A stretch of DNA of 64,000 bases from Siphonodentalium dalli (lineage: Eukaryota; Mollusca; Scaphopoda; Gadilida; Siphonodentaliidae): assembly GCA_032622095.1 (NCBI GenBank), contig CP136066.1, forward strand, positions 155,455,152-155,519,151, in the 5' to 3' direction. Position numbers and translations under genes: made by a program. Shown here in pieces: positions 26,901 to 34,700 of the stretch; the first letter of the stretch is position 1; the number at the start of each line of letters is the position of its first letter. The notes beneath the pieces are model-generated. The model did no database searches. It was not told where the DNA came from and was given only the letters and a program-made list of their open reading frames with translations.

Positions 26901-29250
26901 TTCTAAAAGCTGCTGAATTATAGGGTGATCAATATTATGATTTGTGAGGGCTTTAATCCTTTATTTGCTAAATACTAGCTCATCGACGAGTATTGTTACC
27001 CTTAGGAAATGTTCAGATAATAAGTTCAACAAACGGTCATCTGTTGAACTTATTATCTGAACATTTCCCGCTAATAAATATAATTTCTTCTGCATTTGTA
27101 TTATTATCTGTCGTCTGCTTATATTTCCTGAACATCCCTCGATCTAAATGAATAATATGCCATTCCAATGTATACTTTCATAAATGAGTTGGGAATTCAT
27201 ATACTAAAGATCGACAGGATTAAGACATGGTAGTTTTCCGGTTATTTTCGAATACTATATTGGGCTGCTTACAACGCTTGTGCGACAGAAGTGAAAATAC
27301 ATGAATAGTCAGGCAGACCTTTTGTTGTGATATCACTGCACGCAACAACATGCAGAGACTCGGGTAGGTGTTAAGTCTTGAAATTGTGTCTGTCATTTGC
27401 AGAATGAGGTCACTCGAGGTTGAATTTAGTGACGCTATCCTACACAGCGGACTAGCATCACTATTGACCTCTGGTGATCTAATTCTGCTTAGGCTTCATC
27501 ATCTGGGAAGTAAATATAGTCTCAAATTAACATTGTTTTCAGTTATTTCCCCCTTTTGTTCAGTTTCTATATCCCCCTAATTTGCAGAAGATAAAATGAA
27601 TTATCGAGGTGATCGAGTATCATCTTAAAATGAATTTCATATTCATTTATTGTCTATGATTGATTGATTGGGGTTTAATGTCACTATCAGCAACTAATGC
27701 CATATCACAACATTGCCAGTTTTAGTGGTCGAGGAAATACGCACACTTCAGGCTAACCTAACAGTGATTTCAATGGCTGATAAACTCGTCGACCATGTGC
27801 GGCAAACCACTGGTCATAGGCGAGTAACTGGCAACTCCACCAGCTAACGATTTCGAGTTACAAAGTCCACGATTGAAACATGTGGATTTGAACCCTTATC
27901 GCCAGCGCTGGAGGGCGAAACGGCTTGGAGTTGTTCCCCTCACCGATTGAGCCACCGAGGCCCCCTCATTTATTGTATATGTCTCGTGGCCATTTAGTTA
28001 AGTTGTTATACCCCAACTTTAACCCTTCTATGACTGGAGCTTCCAGAAATTTTGCGGAAAAAAAAGTGACAATGCATGCTCTTATATGGGTGAACACCAA
28101 CTTCAAATGGGTAATTACAATTTGATCCTATGCGTAATTAAGGCCTAATATATATGAGGTTCCCAGAACTTGAATTTGAAATTCACCCTCTGTGGACCTC
28201 ATTCCACAAATGACAGATACACTATTGCAGGATTGTTTTTCATGTGTGGTATTTCTTCCAACCATAAAACTGACGTCTGATATGGCCTATATAGTGACTA
28301 AAACGACAAAAAGACAGACTAAATCAAGTATCAACATAACACAACTATGTGTTATGTTGATACTTGATTTAGTCTGTCTTTTTTGTGAATGTCTGAAATT
28401 CAGAAATCTGGAGAAGAGGATCCTGACAATCGTATGATTGTACAATGAAATATACTTAATTGGGGTTCACGATTAGATAGCGATTGATATTAAATCGCAA
28501 TAACACTTGGCAGGATTGAAGCTAGAAGAAGTGGTATTAAATGTACTCAATCCGATACGACGCTCCTAAATGACTATTCTTTGGCTTCGGGCGGGGGTAA
28601 AAATATTTGATTCGAGTTGAGGAACCCACCCATCAAAGCTCAGGGTGATCATATATCGATGTTTGAAGTTTGTTATTTCTCGAGATGTGTAATAATATGT
28701 GGCCTAGAAACGCGTGGTCAAAAGTAGGGTCTTGAACAAAACTGCGGACGAAGATGGATAACTCTATAATCAAGTGATAATATGGTCAAATAATGTGATA
28801 TTTAGTGATAATACGGCCATATTTTGTTGAACAAAATGTTGATAAATAACAAGTTTTGGGAAATTTTATACCATAGTTGACAGTGGTTAGCATTATTTTG
28901 TTGCAATAAATCGATTCTGCTAAAGTGTATTTTTGAAGAATTTTATTGTATCTTGATGATATGGGGACCGTCTGATCGGTTTGAGTACCTTTAAATAGCA
29001 TTTTTGAAGAAGTGCTTTCAAAGAGTATGAATACCATGAACTCGGACCTATTTTACAAACTTACCATTTTACCACCACAGTATAGTTCGTTGTCGTTCCA
29101 GTTGACGGGGTTGTCAAATCCCAGCCTCCACATACTGTTTCTCGCAGGCGGGTCCATCAAACGTCCGTGACCTGTTACCAGTGGCATGATGAATGTTTCA
29201 ATGATACACCACAACGTCAGTTTGTGCAATGAACTTCCCGATATAAGCAT
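6916..29250 (-). CDS. AA15-family lytic polysaccharide monooxygenase gene, three exons, 867 residues
   Basis: Whole-gene entry: join of 29250-29065, 13258-12880 and 8954-6916 on the minus strand. LPMOs use a copper ion held by two histidines to break chitin, cellulose or related glycans oxidatively; AA15 members are known from arthropods, molluscs and other animals. Seen here: a signal peptide (residues 1-27), then His28 in GHGRLMDPPARNSMW, which would be the first residue of the mature enzyme. The second copper histidine is His116 in TANHLGWF. Paired cysteines include YCGG (58), CGVC (72, 75), CSRC (177, 180) and CLGC (202, 205), and the domain ends at CADVSI (about 219). The 192-residue catalytic domain is a normal AA15 length. 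Residues 220-867 are a long low-complexity tail with four 21-residue repeats and two cysteine modules. Intron 1 (13259-29064, phase 0) and intron 2 (8955-12879, phase 1) both keep GT..AG ends. Substrate is unknown; chitin is a reasonable guess. The family call is firm; expression and exact tail boundaries are inferred. Confidence 0.93.
8344..8595 (-). repeat. In-frame 63-bp coding repeat, four copies, in the LPMO tail
   Basis: Four consecutive 21-residue units, each beginning LSTIPREAN and continuing into N(N/I)PKxS. The DNA period is 63 bp, so copies can be gained or lost without shifting frame. Most differences are single substitutions, with the last copy the most diverged. This is a coding minisatellite within a low-complexity region and could vary in number between individuals. 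Confidence 0.9.
9256..9286. repeat. Short perfect hairpin in LPMO intron 2
   Basis: GAAACCAAACATAAT pairs perfectly with ATTATGTTTGGTTTC, with a one-base centre. Confidence 0.7.
9350..10310. repeat. Degenerate tandem repeat field in LPMO intron 2
   Basis: Repeated blocks of ACTAAAGTTATCATCCGGAAACC, TAAGTCGA..AATAACTC and ACATACCAAATTTGGTTTCGATCCGATAAC recur at roughly 100-180 base spacing with many substitutions. Related blocks occur near 200-370. No coding content. An old satellite-like array. Confidence 0.65.
10708..10786. repeat. Imperfect inverted repeat in LPMO intron 2
   Basis: GTACTCATC..GGGCAAATTTAGCATA faces TATGCTAAATTGCCC..GACGAGTAC. A second small hairpin follows: CTATTGTCCA (10813) with TGGACAATAG (10839). 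Likely a small foldback element. Confidence 0.6.
10995..11419. mobile_element. TTAA-flanked MITE, family A, copy 2
   Basis: Body matches 5397-5860 (GAGTGATCAGATATCGATTTTTGAAGTTTGTTATTTCTCGAGAT region, shared TTAA ends, GGATTGAGTAACCTTAA terminus). The left end is diverged. It lies in LPMO intron 2. Confidence 0.7.
11963..12118. repeat. Dispersed repeat, inverted copy at 46285-46455
   Basis: Reverse complement of 46285-46455 aligns with it closely: CCATACGAAATAAGCCCA, ACCTTTTTTCATCGACACGACTTA and ATTCAACGGAATAACGG blocks match with scattered differences. It lies in LPMO intron 2. No gene. Confidence 0.65.
12880..13258 (-). CDS. AA15 LPMO exon 2: core of the catalytic domain
   Basis: Residues 63-188 plus the first base of codon 189. 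The acceptor reads TTTTTCGCTTCAG|ATACAGTGG and the donor AGAACAG|GTGAGA. The exon begins IQWVRNHGECGVCGD, which continues the exon-1 end YCGGKM exactly as other AA15 enzymes do. It holds His116 of the copper brace in TANHLGWFEIRICP and closes with ECSRCVVQWRYRTG. An in-frame ATG at 13225-13223 falls inside the exon and is not a start. At 379 bases it is the only part of the catalytic domain between two large repeat-filled introns. Confidence 0.93.
13300..14030. repeat. Dispersed repeat (family D) in intron 1, split by an insertion
   Basis: The outer parts (13300-13545 and 13915-14030) are the inverse of an uninterrupted copy at 52835-53225, sharing GGAACGCTCTTTTCTGTTCC, GTCGTGCAAATGGCTGTTT, CAGAATGCTCG and ATCGACCTATTTCGATACC. 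The two halves are separated by the palindromic array element at 13546-13914. Confidence 0.8.
13546..13914. mobile_element. Inverted-repeat element filled with a palindromic GTGGCCAC array, 8-bp target duplication
   Basis: Flanked by TGTTCATA at 13538-13545 and 13915-13922; the empty copy near 52950 has this sequence once. Ends are inverted: TGGAGCCCCGGAGGTGACAT (13546) and its complement ending at 13909, followed by TAATA. Inside are about a dozen copies of a roughly 22-bp unit built around the self-complementary TCGTGGCCACGA plus GAATATGAAG or its complement. Unit orientation flips near 13680, so the whole element is one large hairpin. No true reading frame; long frames across it are artefacts of the repeat. 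The 8-bp duplication suggests a hAT-like mover. Confidence 0.8.
14157..14332. repeat. Degenerate short tandem repeat (about 15-18 bp)
   Basis: About ten units resembling GAAGGTCCAATACTC / GAAGGTCCGATACTT in head-to-tail order with frequent substitutions. It lies in LPMO intron 1. Confidence 0.75.
14333..15119. other. No gene recognised; small internal duplication
   Basis: GAGTTTGAAAAAGTGGGTCGAAAAGTTGTC near 14808 recurs as a diverged copy near 15027. Otherwise ordinary intronic sequence. Confidence 0.45.
15160..15490. repeat. Diverged repeat pair, with an inverted third copy at 19110-19245
   Basis: Two blocks share CCACGT..TAGTACGTCTTTT..ACGGGGT..GGAC..AACAG..GATATCCCAAG in the same order. 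A third copy lies inverted at 19110-19245 (TTGGGATATCGGTTTGG, GTTGCTCGTCGA, CGTGGAACC), and a fragment at about 20240-20280. An old interspersed repeat in LPMO intron 1. Confidence 0.55.
15846..17316. mobile_element. 1.47-kb foldback element with near-symmetrical arms
   Basis: Starts GGTCCGTGAAGTTAGCACA and ends with the inverse TGTGCGAACTTCACGGACC. The arms repeat the same blocks in mirrored order: CAACATTCGTTCAACATTCG, CTTGTACATAAGTTTTTT, GGGTCGTATATATAGCACTC, CTTCGATGCTCATTTTTGAG, a GA-rich run (16180) facing a CT-rich run (16981), and CATGATCGGATC..GGGCCC. The inner part repeats some blocks again in direct order, so it may be a compound of two insertions. No reading frame. It lies in LPMO intron 1. 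Confidence 0.8.
17317..19109. other. Intron 1 sequence without recognised features
   Basis: No gene or strong repeat seen. A short direct repeat, GTGTATCGTATAAAAA, occurs twice near 18178-18210. Confidence 0.5.
19260..19600. repeat. Dispersed repeat, inverted copy at 26490-26850
   Basis: Shares AAAGAGCGTACACCTGAAAAGTCGT, AGGCGATTCTAAGCAGATTA, GAGTCGATAATGTG and AAATAAGCAGATA blocks with the inverted copy. Each copy also has internal inverted blocks (ATAATCGCCTCATT.. facing ..GGCGATTCTAAGCAG). A MITE-like element in LPMO intron 1. Confidence 0.65.
19714..20215 (+). mobile_element. TTAA-flanked MITE, family B, copy 1 (502 bp)
   Basis: Begins TTAAAGGTACGGTTGGCC and ends GGCCTCACGTGCCTTTAA. The body is shared with 40212-40709 and 62799-63300, both inverted relative to this one: AACATAAAGAGCGTTCTTTG, GTGTGTGATTAGCCAGTAGC and TTAATGATTTTCTGTTTACGG. 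All three are about 500 bp and end exactly at TTAA. No coding capacity. It lies in LPMO intron 1. Confidence 0.85.
20945..21180 (+). repeat. Tandem duplication of about 115 bp
   Basis: Two adjacent copies of a block running from ACACA(T/C)..CAAAGC through GGATATCC-type TTATCCTTTTTGTAACACGAAT to ACTGTGGGAACCCTCAAATTT. The copies differ by small indels and substitutions. Confidence 0.75.
21791..21944 (+). repeat. Tandem duplication, period 77 bp
   Basis: TCGGTGCTAAGACAATAACC through AACAACATAATGACC(G/A)CAGCTG occurs twice in direct order with only a few differences, so the duplication is fairly recent. Confidence 0.85.
22574..22938. mobile_element. Palindromic MITE with about 140-bp arms
   Basis: Left arm GGGTCATATTGTCTTTTGAT, GACGAAGCGTGA, GACCATTGCCCGGG, CGCCCGGGCTAT and ACTATTACCCGC is mirrored in the right arm (ATCAAAAAACATTATGACCC at the far end). 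The two arms meet around a short AT-rich centre near 22750-22780. No reading frame. It lies in LPMO intron 1. Confidence 0.8.
23355..23880. mobile_element. MITE with about 70-bp terminal inverted repeats
   Basis: The left end contains GGGGAATCACGTGGTTTCGAG and TATCACGCATTCAAAATGT; the right end is the inverse (ACATTTTGAATGCGTGGTAC, CTCGAAACCATGTGATTCCCC). An inner inverted pair also exists (CTGACCAAAGTTGTCAGTCG with CGACTGGCAACTTTGGTCCG). No reading frame accepted. Confidence 0.75.
23881..25369. other. Intron 1 sequence without recognised genes
   Basis: Overlapping open frames on both strands at 24069-24357 show no family motif. Nothing else supported. Confidence 0.45.
25370..25690 (-). repeat. 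Dispersed repeat (family I), empty of the SINE
   Basis: The part 25544-25690 is the inverse of 27607-28095 minus the SINE there: GGTATAACAA, GACCACGAGACATAGACAATAAATGA and ATGAAATTCATTTTAAGATGATACTCG match. Within it 25641-25656 is the uninterrupted SINE target. The 25385-25540 part has three copies of ATATAAGAGAATGCA-type sequence in both orientations. Confidence 0.75.
26490..26850. repeat. Dispersed repeat, inverted partner of 19260-19600
   Basis: Carries the same blocks in inverse order, including GACTTTTCAGGTGTACGCTC and ATTCTAAGCAGATTACGTGC. It lies in LPMO intron 1. Confidence 0.65.
27005..27068. repeat. Perfect 27-bp hairpin with 10-base loop
   Basis: GGAAATGTTCAGATAATAAG and the following TTCAACA pair without mismatch to TGTTGAACTTATTATCTGAA continuing CATTTCC at 27042-27068. 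It lies in LPMO intron 1, so it would be transcribed within the pre-mRNA. Confidence 0.9.
27607..28095 (+). repeat. Dispersed repeat (family I) interrupted by a SINE
   Basis: Outer parts 27607-27658 and 27966-28095 are the inverse of 25544-25690 and are separated by the SINE at 27659-27965. Confidence 0.75.
27659..27965 (-). mobile_element. tRNA-derived SINE with 16-bp target duplication
   Basis: Read on the minus strand it begins GGGGGCCTCGGTGGCTCAAT, has an RNA polymerase III A box (TGGCTCAATCGG, 27943-27954) and a B box (GGTTCAAATCC, 27884-27894), a body of about 200 bases and a short AATCAATCAAT tail. TCATTTATTGTCTATG (27643-27658) and TCATTTATTGTATATG (27966-27981) are the target copies. 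The body contains GTGACATTAAACCCC near the tail, which recalls the deeply conserved SINE core described from molluscs and other animals; that resemblance is from memory and unverified. Confidence 0.88.
28308..28383. repeat. Perfect 36-bp hairpin with 4-base loop
   Basis: AAAAAGACAGACTAAATCAA continuing GTATCAACATAACACA (28308-28343) is exactly complementary to 28348-28383; loop ACTA. The arms have no mismatch over 36 bases, longer than a normal animal microRNA stem. It lies in LPMO intron 1, about 680 bases downstream (in transcription) of exon 1. Confidence 0.92.
28537..28994. mobile_element. TTAA-flanked MITE, family A, copy 3
   Basis: Begins TTAAATGTACTCAATCCGAT and ends GGTTTGAGTACCTTTAA; the body matches 5397-5860 closely. 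It lies within LPMO intron 1, ending 71 bases from exon 1. Confidence 0.8.
29065..29250 (-). CDS. AA15 LPMO exon 1: signal peptide and copper-binding N-terminal histidine
   Basis: Codons 1-62. ATG at 29250-29248 is the only in-frame start in the short leader. Residues 11-26 are hydrophobic and the predicted cut falls between Gly27 and His28, as an LPMO requires because the free amino group of that histidine ligates copper. The exon carries the family signature HGRLMDPPARNSMWR and ends YCGGKM. The donor is ATG|GTAAGT, a textbook site (GT at 29064-29063). A second possible donor, GGTG|GTAAAA six bases earlier, is weaker and would drop two residues. The frame closes soon after the donor, as expected for intron sequence. 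Confidence 0.93.
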
Positions 29251-29313
29251 TATGGCTGAAAAATTATGGAGTCGAGTTCACAGAAATATTCCTAGTTGTC
29301 CTGCTGACGTATC

Positions 29314-29321
29314 CCTTTATA
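29314..29321 (-). promoter_or_regulatory. TATA-like box of the LPMO gene
   Basis: On the minus strand TATAAAGG lies 64-71 bases upstream of the ATG. A start site about 30 bases downstream of it (near 29290) would leave a leader of roughly 40 nt with no upstream ATG. Position and match are good; there is no direct evidence of transcription. Confidence 0.45.
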
Positions 29322-30743
29322 GTACGCTTAATTTTATTTTATCCCCGCGCGGAGAGGAATGAACTAGCAGTAGTTATTTCAGTCGGTGTCCCAGAATCTC
29401 GTATTATAGGTGCATGGAATCGCGAATCATTCTGTAATACAGGATTATTCCTTCAAGTCTGTCGCAGATAACTCCATTCCATAATGAAAAACTGTTGTTC
29501 TAGTTAAAATAGTTGCGGACAATTCTTGGTTTACTGTCGTATTGGTCTATACGTCCCGAAGAGCTACTGTGTGAAATCGATGCCCCGAACGTTTTTTAAA
29601 ATGTTAAGATTCGTCTGTCTTATGACATATGATATATACGGGTCTCTGGTTTGATTTGGAACTGAGTAATGCCATCCCTGTTCGATCAAAATAATATATA
29701 CGCCCATGCGTTCTTCAATTGGACATTCGGATTTGGCTCACATAGTTCGAGGGATCTGGTTGGTTGTTCGAAGTAAACCTGAGAGACAGGCCTGTCAACA
29801 CATTTTGTTTACTGCAGGTTTCTTTATCGACAAATACATACTAGTAAATAAACGAACTCCGCTCAAGAACAATTTTTCAATAGTGCATGGCGATCTATCT
29901 ACTTTTGTCAAACAAACGGCCACCGTGTATGAATACTTCCTTCCAGAAACCTCATGCCAATGAAGAATCTGAACTCGATACATATTACATTGATTACGAC
30001 CTCTGTTGACAAAAGCTGCATACGAGGTATAGCCAGTGACGCATATGCAGTTAGATTATCTTGTTTGGAATGATCATCTCCTTTACGGAAATTCTAATCA
30101 AATTCCACTTCTTTTAGTGAGAAAAGTTTCGAGTTTGTGCTTCCCATTATCGAAATTTTATCACTGTGTATGAACTCTTATATCGGAAGTTATTCTATTG
30201 CCGGTTTTTGTCATGGTTAATGAATGGTTTCCTTTTGATTATTTGGTGTCCTGGAATTGTAAATCAAATCAAAATCAAGCAAAATTATAGAATCTTAAAT
30301 TCATTAATCTTTCCCGATTGAACAGAGGCTATAGAAGTTCCGTTTTACCAAAAGTTTAACTTTAGATAACAATTAACTCAGAAATGGCGAGTTATATTGT
30401 AATTATCAACATGTAATCACTGAAAATCTAACCATATAAAGATATAGTGTAAAACACATTCAGAAGACGAAACACTGAGAATAATGTATACCTGTGTTAT
30501 TCTTCTGTAAAATAGCTGGGGAAATATCCCGTTAGGGCGTTGATCATTTGGAGCAATGTCATCATAATCACAACTTGTGTGTGTTACGGTTCTAGTTCAA
30601 GCCAATCAGGCCTGTTGGGGTTCTATACTGGAGATTTATTCAAGCGATTTCTGCACTTTGGACCTAATATAGTTCTGTGTATCAAACAGTTTAAACCGGA
30701 TAATGCGTGTAGCGTTTGTTGTTTACATAATCCATTAGGTATA
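29322..30743. other. Upstream region of the LPMO gene, no other gene recognised
   Basis: AT-rich DNA immediately upstream of the TATA-like box. A short GC-rich CCGCGCGGAG block lies near 29345. No recognisable reading frame. Confidence 0.5.
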
Positions 30744-31080
30744 ATAAAGATACACAATCCGTATTAACGATCCTAAATTACTATTTCTTTGTCATCGGGG
30801 GCAAAAATATTTGAGTAGAGGAACCCATCCATTAAAGCTCCAAGTTATCAGATATCGATTTTAAAAATATGTTATTTTGCACCACCTGTATTAATTGGCG
30901 GCCAATCAAATATTCGAAGAGCCGACTGACATACACTCGACACCAAATTGGGTTGAACAAAATGTTTATATACAAAGTTTTTGGAAAATTTTATACTAGA
31001 TATGACAGTGGTTAGCATTGTTTGTTTGTAATTAATCAATTCTGATAACTAAAGCACCTTTTGAAGAAATGTTGTTGGCA
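30744..31080. mobile_element. TTAA-type MITE, family A, partial copy 4
   Basis: Shares CTAAATTACTATTTCTTTG, TATCAGATATCGATTTT, GACAGTGGTTAGCATT and GATAACTAAAGC with the other copies; the right end is missing and the middle has an unrelated stretch near 30885-30950. Confidence 0.65.
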
Positions 31081-32940
31081 TTCTGTGTGACTGTAAAGCA
31101 AAAACAAATATATGTCATAAAATGCATATTTTTAGAGGGAATGTCAGAATTATGTCGTGACTGGCGTTACATCAATATGACATGAATTTTCACCACTTAC
31201 ATTTGCAGCTTAATTTCCGCCAAGTGACAGAGCTACTGGTAAATGTTTTAGTTATGGGTAGAAGCCTTCGAAAGGTAATTATTCACAACTGGACATGATT
31301 GTGAAAGATCGGTTATTTGTAAACATATTTCTTTCTCTTAATCATGCACATGGAAATTAACAAAATAAGTGTATAGTATAACATAAAGACAATTATATTA
31401 GAGAATGGGATTTGGTAGAGAGCATGACGCTTATGTCAGCCATGTCCCCATATTTAGCATTCACAGGTGGTGTCTTTATTGACTATACATAATGCTCTTT
31501 TCCCAGTTATGTTTTTTGCTTTCATGTTCAATATTTCCCTCTTATTAGCTTTGTCAGTCATCTGGGGCATAGGTCGTCAAACAATAACCTACAATAAAGA
31601 ATATTAATCAGTTATTTGTAACACATCTGACACTCATTATATTTAGATTCCCTGAAGTCTAGTGTTTACAAACTGGAAACTTGTGACTTATAATCCAGTG
31701 ATTAATAAACTGATATACAGGCGCTTTCATATCTCTTGTACGTATGGAAAAGTAGTGCAACTGCTTACATACATGTACATGTGCATGATGCTACATCACT
31801 GTGTCTCATTGACTTAGAAAGAAACGAACAGCTTAACGATACCCCATGTAGTTGTGTGGATCGTAATGTATATAGTGCTTAAATATAAAAAGACATAAAA
31901 TACACAGAACTTGGGCCCTTTCTAGTGTTGATAGTATGGCCTCACTACTTATAGCCTGACACTAGTACCAAACAACATTTGAAGAGGTCATTGAATGTGT
32001 AGTGTTGTCAGCAGATCATTAAGCATGAGAGGAAAACGCGCGTCTGCTCACGATAACTACATTTATTCACAGGGAATTGTCAAATTGAATATTCTTTAAC
32101 TGGACCATGTACCAACCTATCAGACTATCACTGCATGTATTCACAAAACGTAAATAACGTGTATAGAACGTGGCAGGGAAAGTGTCAATCACTGATCATG
32201 TTAAATGACATACTTGCTACATTGTTACAACTTGATTAGACCATACAGTATGGGGAAATAAATTTTCGTTTCCAAATATAAGAACCCAACTGACCATTTC
32301 ATATGAAGTGGACCTGCCACAGCAAAGCTTCATGGCAGTCACCTGTCCATGCAATTGATGTCCGTCAATTTCATTATTGCTACACATACATGTACATGTC
32401 TCAAATAGAAATATAGTCCTTGGGTAGTAAAACTGTTGTATCGCAGGCTAAACCTTTGAACGGAACATAGCACATGGGAATAGAGTCATTGGACCAAGTC
32501 CCAGCTGCTATCATGGGTACAATTGAAATTGTTATATTACAAGATGGCTAATTACCTAAATTATATCTAACACAATTCACCAGACAGTGATCACCATAGC
32601 ATTTGTTCAGATTGAATAAAATGGAAGACACTTTATGAGAGAACTGAAATTGATGATTATTTGGCCAGAGTCAAACAGTAGATCTCCAGGATTGCTTATA
32701 GGGAACAAATTAGGCTTTTAGTAAGTATCACATACTATCTCAGTAGGAGGATAATCTCAGCAAATATACATGTATATATATTATAGTATGTTATAAAGGA
32801 ATCTAGTAGTTGTAATTCGGCGTCCCAGAATCAAACGATTTTACAGGGCCTTAGTAATAACGATTTTAATTTCATGAGTACCAGGAGAGTTCACATTGGA
32901 AAAACAGTTAATTGTGAGATCATTCTAGTCTGTTTCGCTC
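31081..32940. other. No gene recognised
   Basis: AT-rich, few open frames. Nothing supported on either strand beyond short simple motifs. Confidence 0.5.
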
Positions 32941-34240
32941 AAATCAAGTCATGCCACTCACTAGTTCTCAGCGGCAAGCTCGTAGAAGGAAAATAACTGA
33001 ACGAGTCTGGGAGGTATAGTGATCTTAAGTGAAGAATAGTGAATACCAGAAAAAGAGCAGAGGAGAAGTTAATACTGGATAACCTTCTGGTGGACGAAAG
33101 AAAGGAAATAGAAGCAGTGGAGAGAAAAAAACAATGAGCAGAGTCGGAGAGGAGTAAATGAGATGTTATTTGGATGGCACATAGATACCGGCAATTCTAT
33201 CAAACAACCTTTCAAAAATGCAGGTGCCTATGTTCAAGCTGTTGCAAGAGCCAAGCGTGCTTTGAAGCCAACACTTCCAAAAACACAAAGAAGGCAAAGT
33301 GTTGGAGTGTCTTTCAGATGGCATACAAAGTAAGACCACCGGCTAAATTGGAAGTTCAACGATGGCTACTGTTCACGTTGCTGCCACTGACAATTCTACA
33401 AGCAGGAAAGTAGAATAATTTTATGAGTAGGACAGCATAAGTCGGGAGGCACCAGTTTATAAAGAATGTGTTAGTGTGAAGGATTCGTTAGATTCGTTAG
33501 ATGATTCAGATAAGACATCTTACATGTTCGTTGAAAGAAGTGTTCGCACTTTTCAAAGATACGTTCCCTTCACTGAAAATAGGATTAAGCACATTCTGTG
33601 AGCTAAGGCCCAAGCATGTTTTACTGAGTTCGAAGTTACCACATCACATATAAATGTTGGTTTGTACAATGGTCATGAGAAGTTCATTCATACTTTCGGT
33701 GCTATTCATAAGGTATGTTTGGAGTTCACACCATATTTGCATGCATTTCCAAGTAAATCCACCAAGTGTTGGATGAATGAATGTGAATCGAATAAAGATG
33801 ACCAACTGGTGGACACACTTTGGACATTGGAAACATCTCAAATGAGGAAATTAACTGGCTTGTTTGGAGAGAAAGTGAAGATGGTCAGTCGATGAACGTG
33901 TGTGATGAAGGAACTGTCAATGATCTAATAGAATATACAATGAGTCTGGTGCCAACGTTTTGGGACACTGCTTTATTAAACGAATGCAGTCTGCTTCATA
34001 CAGTCAACACATTAAGACATGAAGTCAAATAACATTTCATCGAAGGCAATTATTCAAGTTGATTTCTCAGAACTATACGTGTAAATATCAGGACGAGGTC
34101 CAGTCAACATATTGATGCACTAAACAAGTAAACTAAAACAATAGCCATATGGTATATGACGGCAAAACACCCGCTCGTGATAACATCGGACAATCTCGTT
34201 CACGCGAAAGAAATTTTAGCCAGACTTTAGTCACTTCCTT
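32941..34240 (+). pseudogene. Decayed transposase-like gene
   Basis: Protein-like pieces appear in order across shifting plus-strand frames: a basic MPLTSSQRQARRRKITERVW start (32953), a charged KRAEEKLILDNLL segment (33055), FCELRPKHVLLSSKLPHH (about 33593-33650), then IQVDFSELY / YQDEVQST (34050-34110) and HPLVITSDNLVHAKEI (34167-34215). The last blocks resemble, from memory, the VDFSE..YQDEVQSAHW..SDNL core of uncharacterised transposon proteins common in marine invertebrates, where the aspartates would be catalytic. Several frameshifts and stops break the frame. Family name unknown; confidence is limited because this rests on remembered patterns. Confidence 0.4.
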
Positions 34241-34389
34241 TGCAGAGCGCTTAGAATTTTCTCATGAATATCACCAATTGCTGGCTCTCGTGATGCCTCA
34301 TTTGCCAATAACTTTAGTAAACATAAGTATGTATATATATCCTTTATTACCCTCCGTTACATGAAGAGCTTGTGATCAAACATTAAACA

Positions 34390-34700
34390 TCATAATACAA
34401 ATATGTACACAAGTGGGATGAACAAGTGAAGAAGACATATACAAATGAATACATAATCATCTGAAATCAAATTCAGAGCGACAGACATACAATGTACATA
34501 TAGGCAGACAGACATGTCGATTGGCGGGTATGCGGATACATGCAGGCGAACAGATATACATACATACACAGGCGGACGGATGGACATGCATGTACGCAGT
34601 CATAGACACACACACGCGTGCCCCCCCCCACATACATATATATATAGACAGGCAAGCACACACACAAGCAAGCATGCACGCCGCATACGACTATATAGTA
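34390..34700. repeat. CA/GACAGACATA-rich low-complexity tract
   Basis: Degenerate simple sequence with CATACA, GACAGACA and CACACA runs and a C9 run near 34621. Several overlapping open frames here on both strands are products of the simple repeat. Confidence 0.75.
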
